Source of the DNA: Xanthobacteraceae bacterium | GTDB taxonomy: Bacteria > Pseudomonadota > Alphaproteobacteria > Rhizobiales > Xanthobacteraceae | Direction of reading: 5' to 3' | Length of the DNA: 52,319 nucleotides | NCBI GenBank assembly: GCA_019746355.1 | Contig: JAIESC010000076.1 | Location: 1-52,319, forward strand | Shown: positions 19,657-30,095 of the stretch, one piece after another | Layout: every line of letters begins with the position of its first letter | Numbering within the stretch: the first letter of the stretch is position 1 | Program-made: the position numbers and the translations under genes | Notes under the pieces: model-generated | What the model was told of the DNA's origin: nothing | Database searches by the model: none | What the model saw: only the letters and a program-made list of their open reading frames with translations

Positions 19657-20405
19657 CGATATTCGCAGATATAGCCTTCCGGGCACTTCGGCCGGCGCAC
19701 CACTGGCCGCGGGCGGGGCTGCGGACGTGCGGGTTCAGCACCCTGCTGGGCGCGCGGCTCAGGCTGTTGGGCCGCCCGCCGCTCCGAACGTGCTGCGGGA
19801 ACGGGCTTCGCCGGCTTTTCCTCAACGACGCGCGAGCCACCGCCCCACAGCACCGGGATCCAGGCCGAAACAAATTTTCGGGCATCGGCCTCGGTGTTGG
19901 TGTCGGCGAGCGTGGCAAGCCTGAGCTTGACGAACTTGTTGTTCCACGAGGTGATGCAGAGAAACCCGTCCTGAGGCTTCGCGCCATCGCGGGTCATATG
20001 AAAGGTGGCGCACTGAAACCGCGTGCGTTTGCCGCCATCCTCGATGGTGAAGTTACGCCGCAGGTAGACCTGCGCGTAAATGCCGCGCGGCTGGGCCAGG
20101 AACGCGTCCGCCCGGGCCCGCTCGAATTCGGCGCGCACGATCGCCGATTTGGCGTCGTCGGGGATCGCCGCGCGCTTGAGATCGTAGATGAAGACGTCGA
20201 GCTTCCAGCCGGATTGCGAGTAATCGAGGCCGTAGCCGTCGCCGGGCTTGGTCTTCTCGAAGTTCGTCGAGTCGTTGAGCGTGAAGCCGGAGATCTCCTC
20301 CGGCGCCCGCAACCCGTACACCGAAACCGACGCGATCCCGAACGCCGGCGCGGTCGCGGCGGCAGCAAGCACCAACGCGATGGCGGCGGTTCGGGCGGCT
20401 CGCAT
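19653..20405 (-). CDS. Exported protein with Pro/Arg-rich tail, unknown
   Basis: A 250-residue protein with a clear signal peptide (basic start, Ala-rich core, cleavage probably after APAFG). A globular part of about 170 residues follows, then a basic low-complexity Pro/Arg/Gln-rich segment and a short Cys-containing end (CPEGYICEY). I do not recognise the domain. Its ATG overlaps the rho stop codon by one base (TGATG), indicating that the two genes are translated from one message. The tail could cross the periplasm or bind an acidic polymer; that is inference. Confidence 0.72.
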   Translation of the reverse strand: MRAARTAAIALVLAAAATAPAFGIASVSVYGLRAPEEISGFTLNDSTNFEKTKPGDGYGLDYSQSGWKLDVFIYDLKRAAIPDDAKSAIVRAEFERARADAFLAQPRGIYAQVYLRRNFTIEDGGKRTRFQCATFHMTRDGAKPQDGFLCITSWNNKFVKLRLATLADTNTEADARKFVSAWIPVLWGGGSRVVEEKPAKPVPAARSERRAAQQPEPRAQQGAEPARPQPRPRPVVRRPKCPEGYICEYR

Positions 20406-21670
20406 CAGGTGTTCATCGACTCGAAGAATTCGGCGTTGTTTTTGGTGCTGCGCAATTTGTCGAGCAGGAAGTCAATCGCATCCATGGTTCCCATCGGGTT
20501 AAGAATGCGGCGGAGCACGTACATTTTCTTGAGCTGATCGGGCGGGGTGAGCAGCTCTTCCTTGCGGGTGCCGGAGCGGGTGATGTCCATGGCCGGGAAG
20601 GTGCGCTTGTCGGCGACTTTCCGGTCGAGAATCAGCTCCGAATTGCCGGTGCCCTTGAACTCTTCGAAAATCACCTCGTCCATGCGGCTGCCGGTGTCGA
20701 TCAGGGCGGTGGCGATGATGGTCAGCGAGCCGCCTTCCTCGATGTTGCGCGCCGCGCCGAAGAAGCGCTTCGGCCGCTGCAAGGCATTGGCGTCGACGCC
20801 GCCGGTCAGCACCTTGCCGGATGACGGCACCACGGTGTTGTAGGCGCGGCCGAGGCGGGTGATCGAGTCGAGCAGGATCACGACGTCGCGGCCGTGCTCG
20901 ACCAGGCGTTTGGCCTTCTCGATCACCATCTCGGCCACGGCGACGTGACGCGATGCCGGCTCGTCGAAGGTCGAGGACACGACCTCGCCCTTGACCGAGC
21001 GCTGCATGTCGGTGACTTCCTCCGGCCGCTCGTCGATCAGCAGCACGATGAGGTAGCATTCGGGGTGGTTTGCCGTGATCGAGTGCGCGATGTTCTGCAG
21101 CAGCACGGTCTTGCCGGTGCGCGGCGGCGAGACGATCAGCGCGCGCTGGCCCTTGCCGATCGGCGCAACGATGTCGATGACACGCGCCGACAGGTCCTTC
21201 TTGCTCGCGTCCTCGTGCTCCATCCGCAGCCGCTGCTCGGGATAGAGCGGCGTCAGATTGTCGAAATTGATCTTGTGGCGCGCCTTCTCGGGGTCTTCGA
21301 AGTTGATGGTGTTGACCTTGAGCAGCGCAAAATAACGCTCGCCGTCCTTGGGCGAGCGGATCTGGCCGTCGACCGTGTCGCCGGTGCGGAGGCCGAAGCG
21401 GCGGATCTGCGAGGGCGAGACATAGATGTCGTCGGGGCCGGGCAGGTAGTTCGCCTCCGGCGAGCGCAGGAAGCCGAAGCCGTCGGACAGCACCTCGACC
21501 ACGCCTTCGCCGATAATGTCGACTTCCTTGGTGGCGAGCTGCTTGAGGATGGCGAACATCAGCTCCTGCTTGCGCATGGTGCTGGCGTTCTCGATCTCAT
21601 GCTCCTCGGCAAAGGCCAGAAGCTCGGGAGGAGTCTTGGATTTCAGGTCTTGTAGTTTCATTTCCCGCAT
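20405..21670 (-). CDS. rho: Transcription termination factor Rho
   Basis: A 421-residue hexameric RNA helicase ending transcription at rut sites. It has the N-terminal helical part ([20 protein letters not shown]), the RNA-binding OB fold ([13 protein letters not shown]), the P-loop PPRTGKT and the Walker B-type [16 protein letters not shown] with the Q-loop/R-loop blocks after it. The longer open frame upstream has no family similarity; AGGA precedes the chosen ATG at 21670. The 264 bases before it are non-coding and may serve as the leader in which rho often controls itself. Confidence 0.96.
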   Translation of the reverse strand: MREMKLQDLKSKTPPELLAFAEEHEIENASTMRKQELMFAILKQLATKEVDIIGEGVVEVLSDGFGFLRSPEANYLPGPDDIYVSPSQIRRFGLRTGDTVDGQIRSPKDGERYFALLKVNTINFEDPEKARHKINFDNLTPLYPEQRLRMEHEDASKKDLSARVIDIVAPIGKGQRALIVSPPRTGKTVLLQNIAHSITANHPECYLIVLLIDERPEEVTDMQRSVKGEVVSSTFDEPASRHVAVAEMVIEKAKRLVEHGRDVVILLDSITRLGRAYNTVVPSSGKVLTGGVDANALQRPKRFFGAARNIEEGGSLTIIATALIDTGSRMDEVIFEEFKGTGNSELILDRKVADKRTFPAMDITRSGTRKEELLTPPDQLKKMYVLRRILNPMGTMDAIDFLLDKLRSTKNNAEFFESMNT

Positions 21671-21934
21671 ACGGGGCGTCCTATGGGAGTGACCGGCCGT
21701 CGCTTCAAACAACGAACGAACGCGGCAAAAGGGCAGGGAAGGGCGCAGGTCTTGGGTGTCGGCTTGACGAAAATTCGGTCTAACCCGATGCGGCGGTTGG
21801 TCCGGATAAGGGGACCGGGACTCGACTGCATCCGCCTGCGTTCGGTGGGATAAGATAAATATACGAAAAGACAGGCGAATCCGCAAGAGGAAGGGCGAAC
21901 CATCGCCTCCGGCTGGGGATGAACGCGGCCGCCG

Positions 21935-22357
21935 TCAGAACGGTTTCACGATCACGAGGATCACGATTAGGATCATCAGGACCGTTGGTACCTCGTTGAT
22001 AAGCCGGAAGAATTTTTGCGATTGGCGGCGGCGGTCGGCGGCGAAGTCCTTGACGTAGCGGCTCAGCATGCCGTGAACGCCGCTCATCCCGAGCACCAAT
22101 GCGAATTTGGCGTGAAACCAGTGCGCCGCAAACCAGCCGCCCCGCCAGGCGAGCCACAGCCCGAGCACCCAGGTCGCGATCATCGCCGGGTTGATGATCG
22201 CCTTCAGCAGCCGGCGCTCCATGACCTTGAAGGTCTCGGACTGGATCGAGCCGACGTCGGCCTCGCAGTGATAGACGAACAGGCGGGGCAGATAGAGCAT
22301 TCCCGCCATCCAGGCGATGACGGCGATGACGTGGAACGCTTTCAGCCATTCATACAT
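21935..22357 (-). CDS. hemJ: Protoporphyrinogen oxidase HemJ
   Basis: A 140-residue inner-membrane protein with four hydrophobic helices, matching HemJ, which oxidises protoporphyrinogen IX late in haem synthesis. The conserved His9 lies in WLKAFHVIAVIAWMAGMLY and further conserved blocks include LYLPRLFVYH and KAIINPAM. The gene sits between rho and hemE in the related genomes I know; here a large gene on the other strand separates it from hemE. Confidence 0.93.
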   Translation of the reverse strand: MYEWLKAFHVIAVIAWMAGMLYLPRLFVYHCEADVGSIQSETFKVMERRLLKAIINPAMIATWVLGLWLAWRGGWFAAHWFHAKFALVLGMSGVHGMLSRYVKDFAADRRRQSQKFFRLINEVPTVLMILIVILVIVKPF

Positions 22358-22420
22358 TTGCCGGCCTGTCGATGCTTGCTGGTTAAAACTGGCTGGTCGG
22401 CGCCTGGCGATGAGGCCAAT

Positions 22421-25258
22421 TTGAATTCAAACGACGCCCAATCCCGCAAACCGAAATTAGATCACCTGATTCTGGAAGCTCAGCAAGCCGTCTTGCACGG
22501 CCAGCTCGCAAGGGCCGAACGGCTGTTTTGCGAGGTCCTGGAACGCAATCCCGCGTCGGCCATTGCCCGCCGCGGATATGCCGAGGTGGCGGCGAAATTC
22601 GCGACGCGCAAGACAAGGTCGCTGCTGCGGGATGCGCGCGCGGCGTTCAAGGACAATCGAAACGCCGACGCCAAGGCCTTGTTCGCCGAGGCGCGTGCGC
22701 TCGATCCAAAGTCCGTCCCCGCCGCACGCGGTTACGCGCGTTGTCTTGCGAACAACAGCGAATGGGCTGACGCAGCCGAAGCCTGGCAATACCTCATCGA
22801 ACTCGATCCCAACGAGCCGGTTCCTTACCACCGCTTGTTCACCGCGCTTCGTGAGCTTGGCGATCTCGACAGGTTGCGAGCGGCGCTTTCATCGATTCCC
22901 GACAGCTTGCGCGCCGACCACGACTTCGCGCTCCGGGCGATCGTGCCCGGTTACCTCCAGCTCGGTCTCCACCATCAAGCGAGAGCGGTTTGCGAGACCT
23001 TTCCCAAGGAAAAGTTCGGTCCCGAGGCATGGGCTGCCTACAGCCGCGTGCTTTACCAATCCGGGAAGTATCGCGAGCTTGCCGGCAGTCATCACGCGTT
23101 CGGCGTCGATGTCACCGCCAACGCTGAATATGCATTCCACGTGCTGTACGTGCTTTACAGGCTCGGCGAGCGAGACGCATTTCAGCGCGAGTTCAGCAAG
23201 TTTTTCGAAGCATCGCCTGACGAAACCCAACTCGCATGCTTTTGCCGTCTGCCGCCGGCAGCGATCGACGAGGCGACGAAAGTCCGCCTCATACGAACCG
23301 CAATCGGAAGCCGCTGGATTTTCGAGAAGAGCCGCAATTTCCAATCGATCGTCGACAAAATTCCAACCTCGATGGCTTCCGAGCTCGAGGCCACGATTGC
23401 CGGCCTGCCGGACATCGCGTTTCAGATCATATTCCGGGCATCCCTGCTCCGAGCGCAACAGATCCAGCAGCTCGATGCCGCCGCGCTCGGCTCGCTAAGC
23501 TGGACGGACGTCGAGACAGAGTCGAACCAAGTCTACGACAAGGTTCAGCAGGCTGCGCTGTCGGCGGACAAGCCGCTGATGCGACTGCCCGCCGTCGTGG
23601 CGATGAATGCCGACCGCAAGAATCTGCCGACCGCGCTGAACAGCGAAAGCCTCACGGATGCAGCCAAGCTCGCCAAGTGGATCCGAAGGCGGATCGATCG
23701 AGCCCAGCCGACCAGCATCGTGCGGGTCGGCGATGGCGAAGGAACGTTCCTTCCCTATGAGGACGAGATCAAGAGTCACGAAACCCGCGATCGCAAGTAC
23801 ATCCAGCAGATCTGGTGGAGAGCCGAGCACATGCTCGAGGCTCCGCTGCAGGAGCGATTGTCGCAGCACCTTCAGGATACGTTGCTCAACGCCGACGCAA
23901 TCGGACTGCCCAACACCGAGCGAGTCGCCAAGGATCACCTGCTGCACGGAACGTTCGACACGCAACGGGCGAGAGGGCTTCGTACCGCCCTCAATCAATT
24001 CCTCGACATTCCACGCGACAAATACTGCTTCGAGCTCCTGTTCTCGTGCAACGCGCACCTCGATTTGCTGAACTGGAATCTCTATGGAGAGATTTTGGCG
24101 GGGCTGCGCGAGGTTTGTTACGTTTCCTGTCACGATCTCTCGCCCGTTCTTCTCGAAAACTTCGGGCTGAGAACAAAATGGTGTTTCAGGACACCGCCGG
24201 AAAACCAATTTGCCGAGGCGATGTCTGCGGACAACCGCGGCATCACCCCGCTGTTTCCGAACGGCCTGAAGGCCTTCATGGAATCAGCCGAGGTCGAGCC
24301 GGGCGATGTCTATCTGATCGGTGCGGGCATTGTCGGCAAGCTGATGTGCGATCACGTCAAGCGCCGCGGCGGGATCGCTCTGGACGTCGGCAGCATCGCG
24401 GACTATTGGGCCGGCCATAACACCAGAGGGTCACTGGTTTGGGATCTGGATTTCTCGCTCGCAGCGTCCCTGATCCGAAGCCGGCCGTTCGCTGATGCTC
24501 CGGTCCTCGAATTCTCTGCCGAGCCACATCAAACGGACAAACTGCACCGGCGCAACGTCCTTGCCGAGTTCGCCGAGCTCGAGGCCAAGTCTGGCAGACC
24601 GCAGATCAATACCGGCAGCTATGCGCTACGCATGATCGGACATCCGCGATGCGGCTCAGGCTACGTGGCGCAGGCGTTTCAGGCACGCAAGATCAACATC
24701 GAACACGACCGTCTTTCCACCGACGGTGTGTGCAGCTGGATAGCCGCGGTGGACGATGTCTCGGTGCCTTATGGCGACCCGACCGCTCGCTGCCGCTTCG
24801 GTGAAACCGGCGCATTTCTTCGCCACCCCAAAGACGCCATACCGTCGATCGTGCTTGAAAACGGCAAGTCGAACTCGTTCTTGTTTCGGCGTTATCACAT
24901 CTGGAACCAGTTCGGCGTCGATCTTGCCTTGCTCGACGATCCGCTCGAACGTGCCATCGCTTCGCTGGTTTACTGGATGGATATCGTCGAAGCGTGCCGT
25001 CCGGATTTTCGTGTTCGCGTCGAGCACTTCGACGACGATTTCAAGAACGCCATCGAGCTTGGAACCACCCGGCTGACGCCGGACGCAATGGACCCGAACG
25101 AAACGCTGTCCGCGTTGCACAACAGCGCCGAGCAACGATATCTCGTTGCCAAGCCTTGCTACGCCACCGACGACTATGCGCGCGTCACGGCGGAGCTGCG
25201 CTGCAAGCTCGAACGGCTTTGCAACACTTGGGGCTATGATACGGCGTTTCTCGGCTAA
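22421..25258 (+). CDS. TPR, GT-D-like and sulfotransferase-like fusion protein
   Basis: A 945-residue protein. Residues about 20-150 look like TPR helices (AIARRGYAEVAAKF, LDPKSVPAARGYARCLANN). From about 415 to 670 a GT-D glycosyltransferase-type domain is suggested by VRVGDGEGTF at 434 and by YLIGAGIVGKLMCDHVK followed by DVGSIADYW near 631-662. From 740 a P-loop GHPRCGSGY resembles the PAPS-binding loop of sulfotransferases, and later helices fit that fold. TTG at 22421 is chosen because GAGG lies just before it and the upstream frame overlaps hemJ. The protein probably modifies a surface glycan, but donor and acceptor are unknown. It splits hemJ from hemE, and its base use looks less GC-biased than its neighbours, suggesting transfer. 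Confidence 0.7.
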   Translation: MNSNDAQSRKPKLDHLILEAQQAVLHGQLARAERLFCEVLERNPASAIARRGYAEVAAKFATRKTRSLLRDARAAFKDNRNADAKALFAEARALDPKSVPAARGYARCLANNSEWADAAEAWQYLIELDPNEPVPYHRLFTALRELGDLDRLRAALSSIPDSLRADHDFALRAIVPGYLQLGLHHQARAVCETFPKEKFGPEAWAAYSRVLYQSGKYRELAGSHHAFGVDVTANAEYAFHVLYVLYRLGERDAFQREFSKFFEASPDETQLACFCRLPPAAIDEATKVRLIRTAIGSRWIFEKSRNFQSIVDKIPTSMASELEATIAGLPDIAFQIIFRASLLRAQQIQQLDAAALGSLSWTDVETESNQVYDKVQQAALSADKPLMRLPAVVAMNADRKNLPTALNSESLTDAAKLAKWIRRRIDRAQPTSIVRVGDGEGTFLPYEDEIKSHETRDRKYIQQIWWRAEHMLEAPLQERLSQHLQDTLLNADAIGLPNTERVAKDHLLHGTFDTQRARGLRTALNQFLDIPRDKYCFELLFSCNAHLDLLNWNLYGEILAGLREVCYVSCHDLSPVLLENFGLRTKWCFRTPPENQFAEAMSADNRGITPLFPNGLKAFMESAEVEPGDVYLIGAGIVGKLMCDHVKRRGGIALDVGSIADYWAGHNTRGSLVWDLDFSLAASLIRSRPFADAPVLEFSAEPHQTDKLHRRNVLAEFAELEAKSGRPQINTGSYALRMIGHPRCGSGYVAQAFQARKINIEHDRLSTDGVCSWIAAVDDVSVPYGDPTARCRFGETGAFLRHPKDAIPSIVLENGKSNSFLFRRYHIWNQFGVDLALLDDPLERAIASLVYWMDIVEACRPDFRVRVEHFDDDFKNAIELGTTRLTPDAMDPNETLSALHNSAEQRYLVAKPCYATDDYARVTAELRCKLERLCNTWGYDTAFLG

Positions 25259-25270
25259 CGCTGCGCCCGC

Positions 25271-26308
25271 CTAAGATCGTATCCGCCCGAGCATGCGCGC
25301 AACATGAGCGATCGGCGTATCCGGCAGGATGCCGTGGCCTAGATTGAAGATGAATGGGCCGCTCGAAAATGCGGCGAGGATCCGCTCCACGCCGCGGTCG
25401 AGCGCCGCGCCGCCCGCGCGCAGAACCAGCGGATCGAGATTGCCCTGCACGGGCCGCTGCGACTGGATCGCATCGCGGGCGAAATCGAGATCGATCATCC
25501 AGTCGAGGCCGACGGCATTGACCGGAACCTGCTCGACGTAGCGTTTCAGCTGGGTGGCCGCGCCGCGCGGGAAACCGATGATTCTTGCATCCGGGATTGC
25601 TGTCCGGACGCTCTCGACGATCCGCTTCGTTGGCGCGACACACCAGCGCTCAAACTCGTCCGGCGGCAGAACGCCGGCCCAGGTGTCGAAAATCTGCACG
25701 GCATCGACGCCGGCCTGAAGCTGCCGAACGAGATACTTCGCGGAAGCATCGGCCAGAATATCAATCAAACGTCCGAACGCTTCCGGATGTCGATAGGCGA
25801 ACAGCCGCGCCGGCGCCTGGTCCGGCGTGCCGTGCCCCACCACCATGTAGGTCGCAACCGTCCACGGCGCGCCGCAGAAGCCGAGGAAGGTCACGTTCGG
25901 AGGCAGCTCCGGTTTCACCAGACCGATCGCCTCGTAGACCGGAGCAAGCTTATTGTCGTCGATGGCGGGTTGCAGCCTCTCGACCGCCGCCGGTTCGTCG
26001 AGCGGATCGAGCTGTGGGCCTTCGCCTTCCACGAAACGAACGCTGCGGCCGAGCGCGTGCGGAATGACCAGAATATCCGAGAACAGGATGGCCGCGTCGA
26101 AGCCAAAGCGCCGGACCGGCTGCAGCGTCACTTCGGCCGCGAGTTTCGGCGTGAAACAAAGATCAAGGAAGCTGCCGGCGGTTTTCCGCACCTCCCGGTA
26201 TTCCGGCAGATACCGCCCGGCCTGCCGCATCATCCAGACCGGCGGCGCGGCTTGGCGCCGGCCGTCGAGCACGTCACGGAGCGATTTATGCACGGGCTCT
26301 GCGGCCAT
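25271..26308 (-). CDS. hemE: Uroporphyrinogen decarboxylase
   Basis: A 345-residue (beta/alpha)8 enzyme that removes four acetate carboxyls from uroporphyrinogen III to make coproporphyrinogen III. The substrate-binding motif [10 protein letters not shown] begins at residue 28. Further family blocks include [13 protein letters not shown] and GFCGAPWT. The ATG at 26308 is preferred over codons up to 29 residues upstream because AAGG precedes it and the family N-terminus fits. Its upstream DNA is the candidate replication origin. Confidence 0.95.
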   Translation of the reverse strand: MAAEPVHKSLRDVLDGRRQAAPPVWMMRQAGRYLPEYREVRKTAGSFLDLCFTPKLAAEVTLQPVRRFGFDAAILFSDILVIPHALGRSVRFVEGEGPQLDPLDEPAAVERLQPAIDDNKLAPVYEAIGLVKPELPPNVTFLGFCGAPWTVATYMVVGHGTPDQAPARLFAYRHPEAFGRLIDILADASAKYLVRQLQAGVDAVQIFDTWAGVLPPDEFERWCVAPTKRIVESVRTAIPDARIIGFPRGAATQLKRYVEQVPVNAVGLDWMIDLDFARDAIQSQRPVQGNLDPLVLRAGGAALDRGVERILAAFSSGPFIFNLGHGILPDTPIAHVARMLGRIRS

Positions 26309-26681
26309 CTGCCCTTCAATCCCAAATACTAGATTCTTAGTTGTTTTAGTTGTTACGCGGTGGGTTTGACTCATGACTCGAGGTCCACACACCATTCACG
26401 CGGGCACCGGCTGTCCCCAACGCCGGACCGTCAGCCTGTGGATACCTTTGGATAGCGATTTTCGCTGTGTTTTCAAAGCTTAATCGCGGAATTCCAGTGG
26501 CCGGCAGACGGTCTCGGCCAAGGCTTCCCGCAATCCTCGGTCCGGTGCCGGAACGACCTCCCGAAGGCACCCGTGTGGACGTTTTGCAGCCGGCCGGTCC
26601 GGGGCGCTTGCGCGGCGGGTGCAGCCGTGGCCTGTTCCCCAGCGATCCACAGACCGTCCACCGTGATCCAAGCCTTGGTCC
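26309..26681. other. Candidate chromosomal origin (oriC)
   Basis: This 373-base gap between divergent hemE and ppsR contains no convincing gene. It has an AT-rich tract near 26325-26356, three GANTC methylation sites within 48 bases (26332, 26368, 26375), and DnaA-box-like 9-mers: TGTGGATAC at 26437, TTTGGATAG at 26447 (one helical turn away) and CGATCCACA at 26643. In Caulobacter and Sinorhizobium the origin lies beside hemE, and two parS sites plus parAB are 12-14 kb away here. Origin function is inferred from this combination. Confidence 0.7.
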
Positions 26682-27521
26682 ATGCCTCATCGCGGCACCA
26701 ATTACTTTCATCTGCATCTCGTCTCGGACGCCACCGGTGAGACGCTGATCACGGTCGCGCGCGCGGCCGCGGCGCAGTATGCGAGCGTTTCGCCGGTCGA
26801 GCACATGCATCCGCTGGTGCGCTCGCACAAGCAGCTCGATCGGGTGCTGGCGGAGATCGAGAACTCGCCGGGCATCGTGCTCTACACGCTCCTCGAAAAG
26901 GAGCTCGCGACGCGGCTCGAGGAGGCCTGCCGCAATCTCGGCGTGCCGTATCTGTCGATCCTCGGACCGGTGCTGCAGCTGTTTCAAGCCTATCTCGGCG
27001 GCGAGACGAAACCGCGGATCGGCGCCCAGCACACGCTCAACGCCGAGTATTTCAAGCGCATCGATGCGCTGAACTACACGATGCTGCATGACGACGGGCA
27101 GCATGCCGACGATCTCGAACAGGCCGACGTCGTGCTGGTCGGCGTTTCGCGCACATCGAAGACGCCGACCTCGATCTATCTCGCCAACCGCGGCGTCAAG
27201 ACCGCAAACATCCCGCTGGTGCCGGGCGTGCCTGCGCCGCCCAATCTCGAAAGCTTGGCGCAGCCGCTGGTGGTCGGTCTGACCGCCACGCCGGAGCGGA
27301 TCGTGCAGATTCGCCAGAACCGGCTGCTCGGGCTCAGAGCGGTACACGATGCCGACCAATACATCGACAAGCAGGCGGTGGCAGGCGAGATCGCGGCGGC
27401 GCGCAAGCTCTGCGCCCGGCACAACTGGCCGATCATTGACGTGACGCGGCGTTCGATCGAAGAAACCGCCGCCGAAGTGATGGCGCTGCTCGCCGAGCGC
27501 CGCCGCCAGTCTCCGGCCTGA
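26682..27521 (+). CDS. ppsR: Pyruvate, water dikinase regulatory protein (DUF299)
   Basis: A 279-residue bifunctional serine/threonine kinase and pyrophosphorylase of the DUF299 family, which switches PEP synthetase or pyruvate phosphate dikinase off and on. The N-terminus [14 protein letters not shown] and the nucleotide-binding loop [11 protein letters not shown] at 154-164 are diagnostic. The partner dikinase is not in this window. It is the first plus-strand gene right of the candidate origin and is followed by maf 16 bases later. Confidence 0.93.
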   Translation: MPHRGTNYFHLHLVSDATGETLITVARAAAAQYASVSPVEHMHPLVRSHKQLDRVLAEIENSPGIVLYTLLEKELATRLEEACRNLGVPYLSILGPVLQLFQAYLGGETKPRIGAQHTLNAEYFKRIDALNYTMLHDDGQHADDLEQADVVLVGVSRTSKTPTSIYLANRGVKTANIPLVPGVPAPPNLESLAQPLVVGLTATPERIVQIRQNRLLGLRAVHDADQYIDKQAVAGEIAAARKLCARHNWPIIDVTRRSIEETAAEVMALLAERRRQSPA

Positions 27522-27537
27522 GCGAACGAGAAAATTC

Positions 27538-28146
27538 ATGGCTCTGTGGCTCGCTGCGAAACCCTTGATGCTGGCTTCGAAGAGTGCCGCGCGCCGCGTC
27601 GTGCTGGAGGCGGCCGGCATCCCGATCGAGATCGAGCCCGCTGATATCGACGAGCGTGGCATCGAAGCGCAGGCGAGCGCGCAGGATCCCGGCATGGTTG
27701 CGGCGCTGCTGGCGCGGGAGAAGGCGCGCGCGGTGTCGGCCAGGCATCCTGACCGCACGGTGCTCGGCGCTGATCAGACGCTGGCGCTGGGGCAACGCCG
27801 CTTCTCCAAGGCGCCAGACCGTGCCGCGGCGCGCGAGCAGCTTTCGGCCTTGCGCGGGGCGACGCATTCGCTGCATTCGGCCGCGGCGGTGATGCGCGGC
27901 GGCACGGCCTTGTTCGAGCATGTCGATGCGGCGCATCTGACGATGCGGACTTTCTCCGACGCCTATCTCGACAGCTATCTCGATGCGGTGGGCGACAAGG
28001 CGCTCGCGAGCGTCGGCGGCTATCAGCTCGAGGGCACCGGCATCCAGCTGTTCGAGCGCGTCGAAGGCGATCATTTCACCGTGCTCGGGTTGCCGCTGTT
28101 TGCGCTGCTGAAATGGCTGCGCAACGCGGGCCTGCTGGCGACATGA
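27538..28146 (+). CDS. maf: Maf-family nucleotide pyrophosphatase
   Basis: A 202-residue Maf/YceF-type house-cleaning enzyme that hydrolyses non-canonical nucleoside triphosphates. The start [19 protein letters not shown] carries the conserved SxxR, and LGADQTLAL holds the conserved acidic residue. Its stop overlaps the ATG of coaE in the ATGA arrangement, so both are translated from one message with ppsR upstream. Confidence 0.92.
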   Translation: MALWLAAKPLMLASKSAARRVVLEAAGIPIEIEPADIDERGIEAQASAQDPGMVAALLAREKARAVSARHPDRTVLGADQTLALGQRRFSKAPDRAAAREQLSALRGATHSLHSAAAVMRGGTALFEHVDAAHLTMRTFSDAYLDSYLDAVGDKALASVGGYQLEGTGIQLFERVEGDHFTVLGLPLFALLKWLRNAGLLAT

Positions 28147-28745
28147 ACCCGATGTTCGTCATCGGTCTCACCGGTTCGATCGCGATGGGAAAGTCGACGA
28201 CCGCGCGGCTGTTCTCGGAGGAGGGCGTGCCGGTGCACGATGCCGACGCCGCGGTCCACCGGCTTTACGAAGGCGAAGCGGCGGCGCCGATTGAAGCGGA
28301 ATTTCCGGGCGTGACGAAAGACGGCAAGGTCGACCGTGCCGCGCTGGGAGAGCGCGTTGCCGGCGACAAGGAGGCGTTGCGGCGGCTCGAGCAGATCGTG
28401 CACCCGCTGGTGCGCGGAACCGAGATCGAGTTCCTGCGCGAGGCGGAGGCGTCCGGCGCCAAGGTGGTCGTGCTCGACATCCCGCTGCTGCTGGAGACCG
28501 GCGGGGACAAGCGCGTCGATGCCGTGGTGGTGGTCTCGGCGCCGGCGGAGGTGCAGCGCGCGCGGCTTCTGGAACGCGGGATCAGCATGGAACGCCTGGA
28601 GGCCTTGCTCGCCCGGCAGATGCCCGACGCGGAAAAGCGCGAACGCGCGGATTTCGTCGTGGATAGCTCGCAGGGAATCGAGCCCGCGCGCGGCCAGGTC
28701 CGGCAAATCCTTGCGGCGGTTGCTAAGATGCCGAAGCGGCGCTAA
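28143..28745 (+). CDS. coaE: Dephospho-CoA kinase
   Basis: A 200-residue P-loop kinase performing the last step of CoA synthesis, phosphorylating the ribose 3'-hydroxyl of dephospho-CoA. The Walker A motif [12 protein letters not shown] covers residues 8-19, followed by [12 protein letters not shown] and LDIPLLLE. The ATG at 28143 shares four bases with the maf stop and is preferred to an upstream start because the kinase fold begins there. coaA, an earlier step of the same pathway, lies at the other end of the window. Confidence 0.94.
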   Translation: MNPMFVIGLTGSIAMGKSTTARLFSEEGVPVHDADAAVHRLYEGEAAAPIEAEFPGVTKDGKVDRAALGERVAGDKEALRRLEQIVHPLVRGTEIEFLREAEASGAKVVVLDIPLLLETGGDKRVDAVVVVSAPAEVQRARLLERGISMERLEALLARQMPDAEKRERADFVVDSSQGIEPARGQVRQILAAVAKMPKRR

Positions 28746-28770
28746 CCGATTCGCCGCGGCGAGAAGATTG

Positions 28771-29493
28771 ATGCGCGAGATCGTCTTTGACACCGAGACC
28801 ACTGGGCTCGATCCCAATTCTGGGGACCGCCTGGTCGAGATCGGCTGCATCGAGCTGGTCAACCGCTTCCCGTCCGGCCGCACGTTCCACTGCTACTTCA
28901 ATCCGGAACGCGATATGCCGGAGGCGGCGTTCAAAGTGCATGGGTTGAGCATCGACTTTCTCAAGGATAAGCCGCTGTTTGCGCAGAAGGTCGATGAGCT
29001 GGTCGAGTTCCTCGGCGACGCGCCGCTGGTTGCGCACAACGCGATGTTCGATCTGACCTTCCTCAACGCGGAGCTCGAGCGCGCGAAGAAGGTGGTAGTG
29101 GCTCGCGAACGCTTGGTCGACACGCTGATGCTCGCGCGAAGAAAGCATCCGGGCGGCTCGAACCGTCTCGATGATCTTTGCGCCCGCTACAAGGTCGACA
29201 ACTCCAAGCGCGTGAAGCACGGCGCGCTGCTCGACGCGGAGCTTCTGGCCGAGGTGTACATCGAGCTGATCGGTGCGCGGCAGGCCAATCTCGGTCTTGC
29301 GGCGATCGTTGTCAGTGGCGCAGAAACGCGCACGGTTTCGGCCACCATCAAGGTGCGTTCGGTGCCGCTTCTGCCGCGGGTCACCGATGCGGAGCGCGCC
29401 GCGCACCGCGCGTTCGTCACGACGCTGGGGCAGCAAGCGATCTGGCTGAAATATCGGCCGGACGAAACCACCGCCGGCCCGGCCACGCCGTAA
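28771..29493 (+). CDS. dnaQ: DNA polymerase III epsilon subunit (3'-5' exonuclease)
   Basis: A 240-residue proofreading exonuclease of the replicative polymerase. Exo I reads FDTETTGLDP with the metal-binding Asp7 and Glu9, Exo II includes HNAMFDLTFLN, and Exo III lies near SKRVKHGALLDAELLAEVY. The ATG at 28771 is taken because the fold begins immediately and a GAGAAG lies before it; the longer frame overlaps coaE. It converges with secB, with only 11 bases between stops. Confidence 0.94.
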   Translation: MREIVFDTETTGLDPNSGDRLVEIGCIELVNRFPSGRTFHCYFNPERDMPEAAFKVHGLSIDFLKDKPLFAQKVDELVEFLGDAPLVAHNAMFDLTFLNAELERAKKVVVARERLVDTLMLARRKHPGGSNRLDDLCARYKVDNSKRVKHGALLDAELLAEVYIELIGARQANLGLAAIVVSGAETRTVSATIKVRSVPLLPRVTDAERAAHRAFVTTLGQQAIWLKYRPDETTAGPATP

Positions 29494-29504
29494 ATTCCGC
29501 CCTG

Positions 29505-30002
29505 CTACGCGAGGCTTGGCGCGCCCGGCTGCATCTGCGCCATCCGCTGCTGATAGAGCGCAACGAAGTCGATCGGGTCGAGCAGCAGCGGCGGGAAGCC
29601 GCCGTTGCGGACTGACGTGGCGATGATCTCGCGCGCGAACGGGAACAGCAGCCGCGGGCATTCGATCATCAGCACCGGCTGGAGATTTTCCTCCGGAATG
29701 TTCTGGATGCGGAACGCCGCGGCGAACACCAGCTCGACGTTGAACATCACGCTGCCGCTGACTTCGGCCTTGCCTTCGAGACGCAGCTCGACCTCAAAGT
29801 CGCCCGGGCTGAGCTGTTTCGCCGCGACATTCACCATGATGTTGATCTGCGGCTGGGCGTTCTGCTGCAGCGACTGCGGCGCGTTCGGGTTCTCGAACGA
29901 CAGGTCCTTGACGTACTGCGCCAGGACCATGAGCTGCGGCGCGCCGCCCTGGGCGGATGCCTGGTCCCGTCCCGGTGCCGGGCCGCCGTTGGTGATGCTC
30001 AC
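29505..30002 (-). CDS. secB: Protein-export chaperone SecB
   Basis: A 165-residue tetrameric chaperone that keeps preproteins unfolded and hands them to SecA. Conserved blocks include [33 protein letters not shown] and the [13 protein letters not shown] segment. The start codon is GTG with GGAGAG six bases upstream. It is transcribed towards dnaQ and follows fxsA on the same strand, the usual order in the group. Confidence 0.95.
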   Translation of the reverse strand: MSITNGGPAPGRDQASAQGGAPQLMVLAQYVKDLSFENPNAPQSLQQNAQPQINIMVNVAAKQLSPGDFEVELRLEGKAEVSGSVMFNVELVFAAAFRIQNIPEENLQPVLMIECPRLLFPFAREIIATSVRNGGFPPLLLDPIDFVALYQQRMAQMQPGAPSLA

Positions 30003-30095
30003 TGAATACTCTCCATGGATCCGTTTTGGCGCGGGCAGTGGCTAACACGCCGCCCGGACCCGGACAAGAAAAACGCCTCGCCGCGATACATGCAT

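Noticed and set aside
22016..22420. Upstream extension of the TPR / GT-D / sulfotransferase-like gene into hemJ
   Set aside because: The added residues are antisense to hemJ; a TTG with GAGG before it gives a better start at 22421.
26396..26660. Small open frames in the hemE-ppsR gap
   Set aside because: They have no ribosome binding site or domain, and the sequence features there fit an origin better.
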